Origin: Sepioteuthis lessoniana
Lineage: Eukaryota; Mollusca; Cephalopoda; Myopsida; Loliginidae
Length of the DNA: 64,000 nucleotides
NCBI GenBank assembly: GCA_963585895.1
Contig: OY757904.1
Coordinates: 21,644,793 to 21,708,792 of the forward strand
Direction: 5' to 3'
The notes beneath the pieces are model-generated. The model saw only the letters and a list, made by a program, of their open reading frames with translations, ran no database searches and was not told the DNA's origin. A program made the position numbers and the translations under genes. Positions 55,281 through 64,000 of the stretch are shown here, in pieces; positions within the stretch are counted from its first letter, which is position 1; each line of letters begins with the position of its first letter.

Positions 55281-55694
55281 ATGTTAGATTAGAGATCTGT
55301 CAATAAGTGATTAAAAAAGAACATCAGTTTAACAATGTAGAGATGAAATAAATAATTATCTCCTTAAGATAAATTTCACGTCCTGTAGTGGGGGGGGTGT
55401 CAAATGACAATTCCAAAAATCTATGCTCAATCTCTTTTTGCCTTTTGTTTCTCACCCTTGCTGGAGAACTGAAAAGCCACAAGGATATCTCACCCACCTG
55501 AGCAAGTAAGCCTTTTTCTATTTTGTACCCTTTTTATATACTGCTTGTTCATAGCTGTTGACACCTGTTTATGTATTCTTTTTTCCTTTCAATACCACTT
55601 CTGGTATATTGTGTATATAAAATTTTAAAAGGCATGTACAAATGAGTTTATCTTGTATTTCCTTCTATTGTGTTTGGTGTTAGTATATCACATA

Positions 55695-56127
55695 TACACT
55701 CAGGCTAATGTTGGTTTCATTTCAAACAATTTAGTTTAGTATAAGTACACAGTTTAATTGTCAAAAATATTTCTATTTCAAGTGATTCAGTTTAATCAAA
55801 CAGTTCTAATTCAAACAATTCAGTTTAGCATAAGTACACAGTTTAAATATCAAAATAGCTCTATTTCAAGTAATTCAGTTTGGCATAAGTAAGCAGTTTA
55901 GTTCTATTTAACCCATAGATAGGGCCCTATCAGGTGCTACCAATCTGGGCTGGAGTAGACCTGGGAGCAATGGCAATGAAGGGATGCTCCACATCCCCCA
56001 AAGCTCCAGCATCACTGGAACCTCACCATCAGATTGTTTAGTGTCATATCCATGACACTTGTTGGTGTGATCTTACCCTTCTGTAGAAGTGCAGTTGGTG
56101 TATTCTACAGCCCCAGCCGACTGGGCA
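55695..56127 (+). repeat. W repeat, body units and tail
   Basis: Three to four body units of about 55 bp (55710-55905; TTCAGTTTAGCATAAGTACACAG type) lead directly into a well-preserved tail ending GTGTATTCTACAGCCCCAGC. Confidence 0.87.
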
Positions 56128-56212
56128 AGAAATGTTTTAATGTAGAAGAAGATAAAAAGTAGAGAATCAAAGTGGGCAAAGTACTGATTGAAATTATCAT
56201 TTTTTTTTAGTT

Positions 56213-56430
56213 GTTGTAACTTAATAAAAAGGTTACTGGATGAGAAATAACTAAAATGGAGGTTGGAAATGAAATGGAAATCTTTATAGTATTAACAAAA
56301 TACTAAACTTGTCGGCGGCATGAAGAAGATAACCGCTGCTTAGTATATTTTCACCCCCCTCACAATAGTGTCTAACGTATTCATGAGAAATGGGACATAC
56401 CCATTAATGTTCATAGGTATGGTATATAAC
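56213..56430 (-). repeat. Unclassified repeat 'V', reverse copy
   Basis: Inverted partner of 52492-52731; CACCCCCCTCACAATA and GGAAATGAAATGGAAATC are shared in complement. Confidence 0.85.
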
Positions 56431-56972
56431 ACTAGTAAACATAAAAAGAAAGGAGAGCAAAGTCCCATAAGCAATAACTCAACTTGAATTCACTCAGATA
56501 AACAGGAGCCAATGAACAAGTTAGATTAAAGTTCATTTGCAACCCAGTAGAGTTTAGGGGCCATCAGAAGGGGTTTAATACCCAGAGGAGAAAAAAGGAG
56601 TTAATGTGGATTTTAGAAGACTAAAGAAAATACATTGTGAATGTGTAATAGCATAATGAATTTTAGGTGGGTTGTGTAAAAAGAATCATGTTGTTTATTT
56701 TATCACATAATTTCTGTTATGAAATTTGTATTATGGAAAAAGAATATCCAATATGCTGATCAAAGGGAAGTGTGAACCAGGTGAATTGTTCACTGATAAG
56801 AGAATTATGGAATGTGGACATCTCAAGGTCATTGTTATGAAAAAAGAATTTATGATTTGTTTGATGAAAGGGAGACATGTGAGAAGAGATGAGATTAAAG
56901 TCAAAATAGCAATAGGCAGAAAGGTCAGACAAAACAGCTTCTCCTAGCTTTGAGCTTTATTGACCTTGTACT

Positions 56973-57195
56973 AGACTGGGGTTCAATCCCAGGTCAAGTC
57001 ATACCAAAGACTTAAAAATGGTACTTGATGCCACCGTGCTTAACACTCAGCATTATAAGGTAAGGATCAATAGTAAAGTGGAGCAATCCAGGGAATGGAG
57101 TAGCACCCTCCCCTACACCTTTGTGTAGTAGCTATTGAAAAGAGAGCCTTAGGGTCACCCTCGACTAAGGTCACCAACTTTACTTACTTACTTAC
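56973..57195 (+). mobile_element. SINE-A copy, 5'-truncated
   Basis: Starts just before the B box (GGGGTTCAATCCCAGGTC), with CATACCAAAGACTT, GGTACTTGATGCC, CAGGGAATGGAGTAG and a tail of four CTTA repeats. Confidence 0.9.
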
Positions 57196-58079
57196 TGGAT
57201 AGCTTTGAGTAGAGAAAGTGAGGAAGCTGTCCAAATACAAAGCTGAGAAGAAAAACAAACATAACCTCTGTAAAGATTGCCTTGTATCAAACTGCCTGAG
57301 TAGAAGATAAAAGATATGCCAGTACCTGATGGTCCCGACAGAATTTGTACTGATGTAAGAACATTGAATGTAAAAACTGTTGAATGACATTTTCCTTTAT
57401 ATACACAAAATACTGTTATTGTTGCAAAGCTGTGTTGTTTTTGTTTCTGGGTGCAGATTTTTTTTTTTTTTTTATTGTGCAGTGGCATTAGTCTATTTGC
57501 TAAGTGGAAACTCTGATTAGTGTTTGATTCATTGTCCAAATCTTAAAAACACAGCATGGGCAGCACATAGCGAATTATTCTGCATCATCCCAAGAAATTT
57601 CCATAGAGAAACATTCAGCAGATTGAAGGCAGTGTCTCCCCTGTGTTTGACAAGGCAATGGTCTGATCTGGTTATACATTTACATATCCATTGGCAAAGC
57701 AGTTTTCATATAGTATCACATGATAAGCTGTCTTTATAGTGGAAAAAAAGAAAAGACATTGTTGTTGTGTTCTATTGACCTCAGAGAGAAATAAATTCTT
57801 TCCAACATAATAAAGGAAGAAGCATATTTGGAAAAAAAAAAAAAAAAGAATCTAATTGTATTATGAAGTGTTTGTTCACACAGATTTTGAGTTATAATTA
57901 GAGTAAGCTGACAGGTGGTTATGACCTAGAAGGAAATTTGTGTTTGTAATATTTATTGATATACTGAACTTTTTTACTGGTTGTTTGGGATTATCATAAA
58001 TAGGGTATGAATTTAAGAACTTGCTATATATCTTGTTATATTGTCAGGAAACTTTAAAAATGCTATTATGGTAAAATAT

Positions 58080-58275
58080 GAGGGTCAGCTGTAAAGTTCA
58101 TTGACTGACTTAGATACTCTCATGGAATATGACCAAATAAGGTTTATTTTTCAACATTCTCCCCCTTGCAGTCTACACACTTCTTCCATTGGTATTGCAG
58201 TGCTTGGATCCCATTGATAAAAAAGTCATCAATAGCAGATATAATATCATCATATAAACTTTTTAGCCTACCTTC
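58080..58275 (-). mobile_element. Mariner-type transposase C-terminal fragment
   Basis: On the minus strand a frame reads LYDDIISAIDDFFINGIQAL, WKKCVDCKGENVEK-stop, the typical last 40 residues of mariner relatives (RW.KCV...G.Y.EK). About 90 bp of non-coding sequence ending in TTTACAGCTGACCCTC may be the terminal repeat. Confidence 0.75.
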
Positions 58276-58489
58276 GTAAGGTAAGCCATTAGATTATTGA
58301 CTGATCTTGACAGCATATCAAACTGTTTGGGTTATTTTCGTGATTTAAAAACAAGGGTCTTTCTATCTCGTTTCATTGCACAAGGTCTCTGGTCTCTCTC
58401 AGCTGTCAAAAGCTCGAATGTTAACACCTCCCCAGACAAATTACTTTTTTCTACTAGACCAAATTTGTGTGTGTCTTAAGTAGTGCCTG

Positions 58490-58640
58490 CTACAATCCCA
58501 AGCCTGGCTCTGATTGGCTGCCAACCTACAATTTGTTATGAGAAGGTCTCAGGTTCAATTCCTGATAAATCACAAGTTTTCTTCCCTTTTCCTACCTGAT
58601 TCCATTACCTGACAGGCCAAACAGATGCGCAGTCATTTGC
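58490..58640 (+). mobile_element. Possible tRNA-derived SINE fragment
   Basis: B-box-like CTCAGGTTCAATTCCTG with a poor A-box region upstream (CTCTGATTGGCTGCC), followed by non-tRNA sequence. Weak. Confidence 0.4.
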
Positions 58641-58659
58641 ATGAGTGATAATTTCTATT

Positions 58660-58990
58660 ACAATTTTATGCCAAGAGGTTAGTTAATTGCATACATTGTA
58701 TGTTTATATTTACATTTTTTGTGTAATTTCTTAAGAGTTTCTTTGCATGTGTTTATATGATATCAAGTATTTCTATCTAATACAAACAATGTGCTAACAG
58801 ATCAATTTGACCCATAGATGGAATCCTAACAGGTACAGCCACACTAGGTCTGAGTAGACCTAGGAGTAATGGCAATGAAAAAATACTCCACACTCTTCAC
58901 CATCAGATTCAGTTTAGTGTCATACTCAGGACACACCTTTTTGAGGAGGTTTACCCCTCTGCAAGGGATACAGTGTAATCTAAGTACCAT
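58660..58990 (+). repeat. W repeat, head subtype 2 and tail
   Basis: Head 58660-58740 (TTTTATGCCAAGAGGTTAG), a body trace (TATGATATCAAGTATTTC), tail 58795-58990 (GACCCATAGATGGAATCC, CACCATCAGATTCAG, CATACTCAGGACAC). Confidence 0.82.
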
Positions 58991-59139
58991 CCATAACGTG
59001 GGGAAGCCATTAAAGAAATGAAAAATACTGATGATTAATAAATAGAAGTTGCAGCAAATAATTTTTGGATTTCTTTCTTTCTTATCTATATATCACTTAA
59101 TTGATACTTGTAAATATGTTTGAAAAATATTAAGAAAAT

Positions 59140-59198
59140 GAACTTTGTTGTGTTTTATGGCCTATCAATATTTGCAGATTATTTAATGCCAAATCCTG

Positions 59199-59205
<7 letters not shown>
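59140..59205 (+). repeat. W repeat, head module
   Basis: GTTTTATGGCCTATCAAT, TTATTTAATGCCAAATCC, directly followed by the (AT)n run at 59205-59237. Confidence 0.78.
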
Positions 59206-59237
<32 letters not shown>

Positions 59238-59241
<4 letters not shown>

Positions 59242-59959
59242 ATCATCATCATCATCATGTCGTGCCACAGACACAGATATCCCTGACCCTCTCTCATCAC
59301 TTTTCCCTATCGTTCATCGCCTCTGGCACGTCTTCAGGGCTACATCCCCTATCCTCACATAGCTGCTGTAGGTATGTTCGAGCTGGTCGTCCTGCTTTTG
59401 CCCGGCCATATATGGGGGTCCATAGGAGTACATCACTTATGAGCTTTTCCCTGCTTCTCCTGCAGTGTCCTGCATGTCTGGTTCGTCTGACTTGGATAGT
59501 TTTCGTGATGGGAGGCAGATGGCCGTATAGTTGGTGCCTTGTGGGGTGCTGCCGCCAGGACTTGTTCAATATTGCTTGTAACATTCTTGTGTAATTGCCG
59601 TCTAGCTTCTTCTCCAGCCGTTTAGTTAGCGTCCAAGTAGTGCATCCATACAGCAGTATCGATACGACTGCTGACTGGAAGAAACTGCGTTTCATTTTAT
59701 CAGTCAGGTCTGATTTCCATATGATCGATAGCCTATCAATAGCTTTCCATGCCTTTGTTAGCCATGTATCGATGTTTTTTTCGGTTGATGAGACACTGCT
59801 TCCTAGGTAGGTGAATTTGTCTACCAGTTTCAGAGAGGTTCCGTCTAGTGTGGAGATGTCGCCTGTTTGATTATAGCACATATATTCCATTTTGTGTGCG
59901 TTGACATGGAGGCCAATGCCTATGGCGGCTCGTTCCAAACTATGCAGTAGTGTTTCGGT
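59238..59959 (-). mobile_element. 5'-truncated RTE-type LINE, copy E, frame nearly intact
   Basis: The (TGA)n tail lies at 59240-59256. The open frame 59938-59297 covers GIGLHVNAHKMEYMC, GDISTLDGTSLKLVDKF, YLGSSVSSTEK, LYGCTTWTL, LDGNYTRMLQAILNKSWR, HAGHCRRSREK, GRAKAGRPARTY and SPEDVPEAMNDREK. RT motifs are missing because the copy starts downstream of YADD. It is the best-preserved C-terminus in the window. Confidence 0.92.
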
Positions 59960-61267
59960 TTAATGGAAATATATATAATTTGTAAGTAAATAATTTGTAG
60001 TTTACAATTTTAAATTAGTTAGAGCTCATTTATTTACACACAATTAAATCGTTTCAAGTATTGCAATTGTTTGCATACAGATAAGTGGTTTTAAGTATTG
60101 CTACCAAACATTAATAATTCTATTTAATATTAATAATAATCCCAAGAAAAAGACTGAACAGTTATACTTGACGTATAGATCAGACCCCAAAAAGTACTAC
60201 CATTCCAATAAACAATGAATCAAGCATTCATTTTCTTCCAAATAGTGTCCTTGGCATTCAACATATGTATTCCAATAAGTTTTTCATTGTTTAAAGTACC
60301 TGTGACACTCCCTTTTTTTATAGTATGAAGATCTGCCATTGTTTTTAAATATACTCTACATATTCAAATCTTACTCTTGAGATGCATTTACAGTTTAAGA
60401 AACAGGAAAAAGTTACATGGACTAGATTTAATGAGCACTCTTGTTTACTAAAAACTGATGATAAATAGTATCCAAAATTGGCATTGACTCATCTAGGCAT
60501 TATCACTTTATAAGTCGCTCAGCTGTGTTCACACGTTCATTTAAATTTTGAAAAAAAAAAAAAAAATCCAAGATTTAGTCTTGATACTTTTTGATCAAAT
60601 CTCATTGGTAACCATAGCCCAGAAAAAATAGCACAACATAGAGAGATTTTTATTAGAGCAATATATAGTGTTACACTAATTTAGAGAGGATCTTCATTTA
60701 TACAGAACAGAATTTTTTAATCATTAAAATTAATATAATGGAGATTACTTTGAAATACTAATTAAAACCCTTCACTCACTAAATAGAATCATTAACATCA
60801 TCATGGACTGTTGTTTCAATGGGAACAAAACAGGTTCATGGGTTATCTATTTTTTTTTAATAAAAGAGAAAAGACTATATTATAATTATTAGGTTTCTGT
60901 ATGTATATAATCATAACTAATAAAAAATAATGTTTTAGCAGAATATTCATTACAACCATAATTTTAAAATACTCTAACTTTGAGCTTAAAGTAATGTCCA
61001 ATCCAATTTGCAACTTGTAATAACAGTGTAAATTCTGCATTGGTACTCAAAGAACACATCATTCTTCAGGGGCAATAACAATTAGATACTAATTACAGAG
61101 CAATTCCATTTATTTATTTGAAACTATATATATTCTATAAATAGGATATGACTTTAAGGCAGCCTCTTAGAAGTTTATCTAAAAACAATTTTTAAATATT
61201 TTTCCTTTTAAAGAAACATTTATATAAAGATAAATATTATTTGCCTACTTTACAAAGAATTGAATAT

Positions 61268-61325
61268 GGTTTGGTTTCTTTGATTAATAGCTTATCAACT
61301 TTTGTGGGTTATTTAAAGCCAAAGC
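61268..61325 (+). repeat. W repeat, head module
   Basis: GGTTTGGTTTCTTTGATTAATAGC-like start and TATCAACTTTTGTGGGTTATTTAAAGCC. Confidence 0.7.
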
Positions 61326-61329
61326 CATC

Positions 61330-61505
61330 AGTGTAGAAGAACAGTAACAGTACTATTTAAGCCATAACTGGGGGAAGAGACAAGGAGGTTCATACCTTCC
61401 CAAAGGTCTGAAAGTGAATGTAATAGCATAACTGGAGTTCAAACTTCTTTACTATGATATTGCTGGCCAGCACATTAACCACTATGCTGCAAGAACTCTC
61501 CCTTG
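61330..61505 (-). mobile_element. SINE-B copy, 5' half
   Basis: CATAACTGGGGGAAGAG, CCTTCCCAAAGGTCTGAAAGTG, ACTGGAGTTCAAACTTC (B box) and ACATTAACCACTATGC (A-box side). Confidence 0.7.
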
Positions 61506-61761
61506 AATTGAACACATGTTTGTATTTTAGTTCTGAGTGTTGAATACAAGCTGGAAAAATAATTTCTGGAATGCTATTTCAGTCATCTTATTACTTGTTT
61601 TCTGCAAAGACAGAAGTCTGCCTTATTTACAAAGTTGTAGGAGTGAAGGAAAAGAGGATATTAGTTTGAATTTTATCTGTGACAATATAAGCTCTTCCAT
61701 CTCTAGATGCACATATTTAAGTACAATAATGCATATGCGTATGTATACATATAGGTATAGA

Positions 61762-61763
<2 letters not shown>

Positions 61764-61839
<76 letters not shown>

Positions 61840-61852
61840 GTGTGTGTGTGTA
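61764..61852. repeat. Palindromic compound microsatellite (CA)n(TA)n(TG)n
   Basis: CA run, long AT run and TG run; can fold back over most of its length. Confidence 0.93.
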
Positions 61853-61864
61853 TGTGGTTCTCTT

Positions 61865-62255
61865 CATGTCAAAAGGTTGGAGTGTGCAAAGCTGAAAAGT
61901 GCACTTAGGAAAGAAAACCTAGAGAATTTACCATGTGACCATGCAAATTGGATCTGTGAAACGTGCGGACGTGTTCTTCTTTCGAAGGCACGATATGTTA
62001 AACATATGAGTCTCACGTTGACAGACAATCGTCATCCAGTTTGCCACAGCAATCTGATAGCACAGTGTGTGTTATATGCGGTAAGGTCTGCAGGTCTGCA
62101 TCTGGACTGAAAAGGCATATGGTTGTGCACAAAGACAGTATTTCTCATGCGGATCCAATCAAACCTGTTAGGACTTTGACTTGTGTGTCATGTCTGTCAT
62201 TGTCCTTGTAAATCAGCTGCCAGCCCTCAGAGCCACCTGAGGACACATGAGGGGC
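61865..62255 (+). mobile_element. Degenerate zinc-finger fragment, probably from a retrotransposon
   Basis: Broken frames give three to four Cys2His2-like fingers: WICETCGRVLLSKARYVKHM, then after a shift CGKVCRSASGLKRHMVVH-like sequence, then a CVSCL..CKS unit and SHLRTHEG. Fingers of the type CxxCGR.CRS..GL..H.R.H occur at the C-terminus of some invertebrate non-LTR elements. A dead host zinc-finger exon is the alternative. Frameshifts near 62045 and 62200. Confidence 0.55.
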
Positions 62256-63257
62256 AATTTGATACGGAACATGAAACTTGAGATGGCAATCATCTGTGAA
62301 GATGCTGCAATCATCATATGTGTATGTATATCTGTGTGCGTTCATGTAAATGAATGCATGTATATAATAGTACTAAATGGTAGCTAAACAAGTTAGGAGG
62401 GTGAGCAAGTTTTAATAGATAACAGAAAGAAAAATTATTTTTTAAATTGCTTTGACAGAATATAAGGTCATAAGTCAAAAGACAAGTATCTCATTTTTTA
62501 ATGTCTTTAGCACTTGGGTGGTCAAAGGGGTGAAACCTTGCTCTTTTACAGGGAGCTAGAAGTCCATATACTCAGAGAGTTAGTGGGAGGAATGAGTTTT
62601 TCCAGCCATTTACAGTAAGGAGGAGTGGGTAGTAAGACAAAGAATGAGAAAGGGGACTGTCAGTGCATAGGGTTGGGTGGGGAGGGTCTTCCTTCCCTAC
62701 CACTATAGCTGGGGGTCTGCTTGATCTAAATTGAAAGCTAAGTGTCACACATTTTGTGACAAAATTCATTGTTAGAAATGGCCATGCAACCATATTGTTG
62801 ATTTCGTTTGATTCTTTTCCTTTGAGGATCTGATCTGTGGCTTCTGCAGTTTCAACCAACACTGACAGCCATCTTCTTTTAAAGAAGCAAACACAATGTG
62901 TTAGAGAGTCGGTTAGCTGGTAAGATTGTACAAGCTGCAGATCAGATTTGTCACAGTCAAGAGTTTATCCTTCATTACTGTTTTTGTTATGTTCTGGTCT
63001 TCCTGTTGCAGAAATAATGATCTGAATAAGTTGTAATAAAAAAAGCCACTAAAATTAAAAAGCTGAAGAAAAAAACAACAAACAAACAAGTCAAAAGTAT
63101 TAATAATGACTGATAATACTTTATCTAAAGAAAAAAAAAAAGAAAAAAGAAAAAAAAAATCAAACCTTAAAATAAAATATCTGATAGCTGGTCAATGTAC
63201 CATTCATAACAGTTTTTGTCATCTCAAAATGGCCTTATACTAAATGGTGAATGCTTT

Positions 63258-63480
63258 GTTGGGAAGTAATGGTTAATGAGCTAATCTACTGAATCATGAA
63301 TTTGATTCTCATTGGGTGCCTCATACTTGCATCTTTGAGGCAAACTGAAGCAAAACTTAGTTTTTTTAAAAAGGTGCAATGTTTAATGAATTAGGCTGTC
63401 AAAACATTATTAATGAGTTCAATTCTCACTGATTGCTCTACACTTCTGGCCTTATGTCAAACAAAGCTTACTAAATGACT
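63258..63480 (+). mobile_element. Two tandem SINE-C-like copies, degraded
   Basis: First copy 63258-63365 (GTAATGGTTAATGAGC, TTTGATTCTCATTGGGTGCC), second 63370-63480 (GAGTTCAATTCTCACTGATTGC, TGGCCTTATGTCAAACAAAGC). Both follow the order seen in the exact copy at 48467. Their end lies only a few bases from the splice donor of the 63487 exon. Confidence 0.7.
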
Positions 63481-63486
63481 ACTTAC

Positions 63487-63575
63487 CATATATTGGTTGA
63501 TATGTTAAAGCATTCATGTGATCAATATAAGGTTTCCTGCCATCTTTTTGTTTCTTTAGCCACAGTTTGCAGTAC
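63487..63575 (-). CDS. GBA2: GBA2 internal exon (89 bp), most upstream in the window
   Basis: The first base completes the preceding codon; then YCKLWLKK, RKPYIDHMNALTYQPIY, and a final G that completes glycine with the next exon. This matches the vertebrate RYLKWWYRK...KTPFID..NSLPLRQIYG segment just before the glycine-rich signature. The acceptor CTTTTCTATTAACAG ends at 63576 and the donor GTAAGT runs 63486-63481. It is too short to stand out as an ORF and was found by looking for the family sequence upstream of APIGGIG. The first coding exons lie beyond 64000. Confidence 0.92.
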
Positions 63576-64000
63576 CTGTTAATAGAAAAGATTCTAGATG
63601 ATATCAAATTATTGTACTGAAAATTAAAAAAATAACAAAAAAATTTAGTCATAGAAAATATAGAAAGATTATGAATATTCAGTTCTAAATGATCTCAAAA
63701 GAAACAACTCTTTACATGCAAAGAATTATCTTCATTATAAAAATACAGCATTTCGTTCAAGATTGGAAAAGTGCAAATTACTATGATGAATCAAAAGTTT
63801 TACAATATTTTGGTAACATGAGGCTCAATTCAGCAGCTCTAAATGCTTTTGGTGAGGTCATAAATATAACAGACCACAGAACTGTAAGATGCTGAGCTTG
63901 AGTGCTACCTGTAAGATTTGCCTCTCTGGCTTGCAGCATGGCCTTTGCTTTGGTTGGTTATTTGGGTTTTATGGCATATCAACCTTTGTAGGTTATTTAA
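63576..64000 (-). other. GBA2: GBA2 upstream intron (3' end)
   Basis: No exon is recognisable up to the window edge. A W-repeat head (GGTTGGTTATTTGGG, TTATGGCATATCAACC, GTTATTTAA) occupies 63950-64000. Confidence 0.75.

Larger units (their letters stand above)
24764..63486 (-). other. GBA2: Giant GBA2 intron, 38.7 kb
   Basis: Donor GTAAGT from 63486 and acceptor TTCCTAG ending at 24764. The split glycine codon joins exactly and no conserved residues are missing, so no constitutive exon is expected inside. About half can be assigned to repeats listed separately. Stretches over 300 bp with nothing I can name: 24830-25230, 26730-26960, 27030-27310, 28860-29960, 31160-31990, 32040-32340, 32580-33430, 35560-36230, 36670-37210, 37840-38480, 40020-40480, 42250-42760, 46140-46540, 48730-49390, 52830-53920, 54790-55075, 56440-56970, 57195-58080, 60180-61260 and 62300-63250. 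Confidence 0.9.

Noticed and set aside
62572-62862. 96-codon minus ORF near the first GBA2 exon
   Set aside because: It is on the gene strand but lies inside an intron with no splice-site support and no resemblance to GBA2.

Overview
This is eukaryotic, AT-rich, intron- and transposon-dominated DNA, most likely from a mollusc and probably a coleoid cephalopod. That assignment is an inference from the very long introns, the RTE-type LINEs with (TGA)n tails, several tRNA-derived SINE families and SETMAR/mariner-type elements. No bacterial operon logic applies.

The only host gene I can support is a GBA2 homologue (non-lysosomal glucosylceramidase) on the minus strand. Four consecutive internal exons are readable, in transcript order 63575-63487, 24763-24648, 19225-19001 and 9734-9489. 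All flanking junctions are GT-AG, the phases agree, and the joined product reads without a break through the GBA2 N-terminal region. The gene runs off both ends of the window, so almost everything else is intron. The three complete introns are about 38.7, 5.4 and 9.3 kb, and the intron after the 9489 exon is at least 9.5 kb.

Region by region. 1-4925 holds a young LTR retrotransposon in sense orientation to the gene: two near-identical LTRs (the left one cut by the window edge) around a 740-codon ORF. The ORF carries a SCAN-like Gag, a zinc knuckle and an aspartic protease. These are followed directly by an integrase-type GPY module and then the linker that normally precedes reverse transcriptase. 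This is the Gmr1-like pol order, but the integrase core is replaced by a basic 23-residue repeat and RT/RNase H are absent. 5-9.5 kb holds a possible old LTR and a truncated RTE LINE. 10-24.6 kb holds LINE, SINE and unclassified repeats, including a near-full-length dead RTE copy (14.2-17.4 kb), a Tc1 remnant and a small solo LTR. The 38.7-kb intron (24.8-63.5 kb) contains an old solo LTR of the same Gmr1-like family, two mariner-type elements with recognisable terminal inverted repeats, further transposase fragments, a 13 x 80 bp satellite, perfect palindromes and hairpins, a solo LTR with a 5-bp target duplication, and many copies of a modular 'head-body-tail' repeat.

The genes do not form a pathway. 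The biology is one lipid-metabolism gene whose introns serve as a transposon landing ground. Coordinates of degenerate repeats are approximate (about +/-20 bp) unless target duplications or splice sites fix them.
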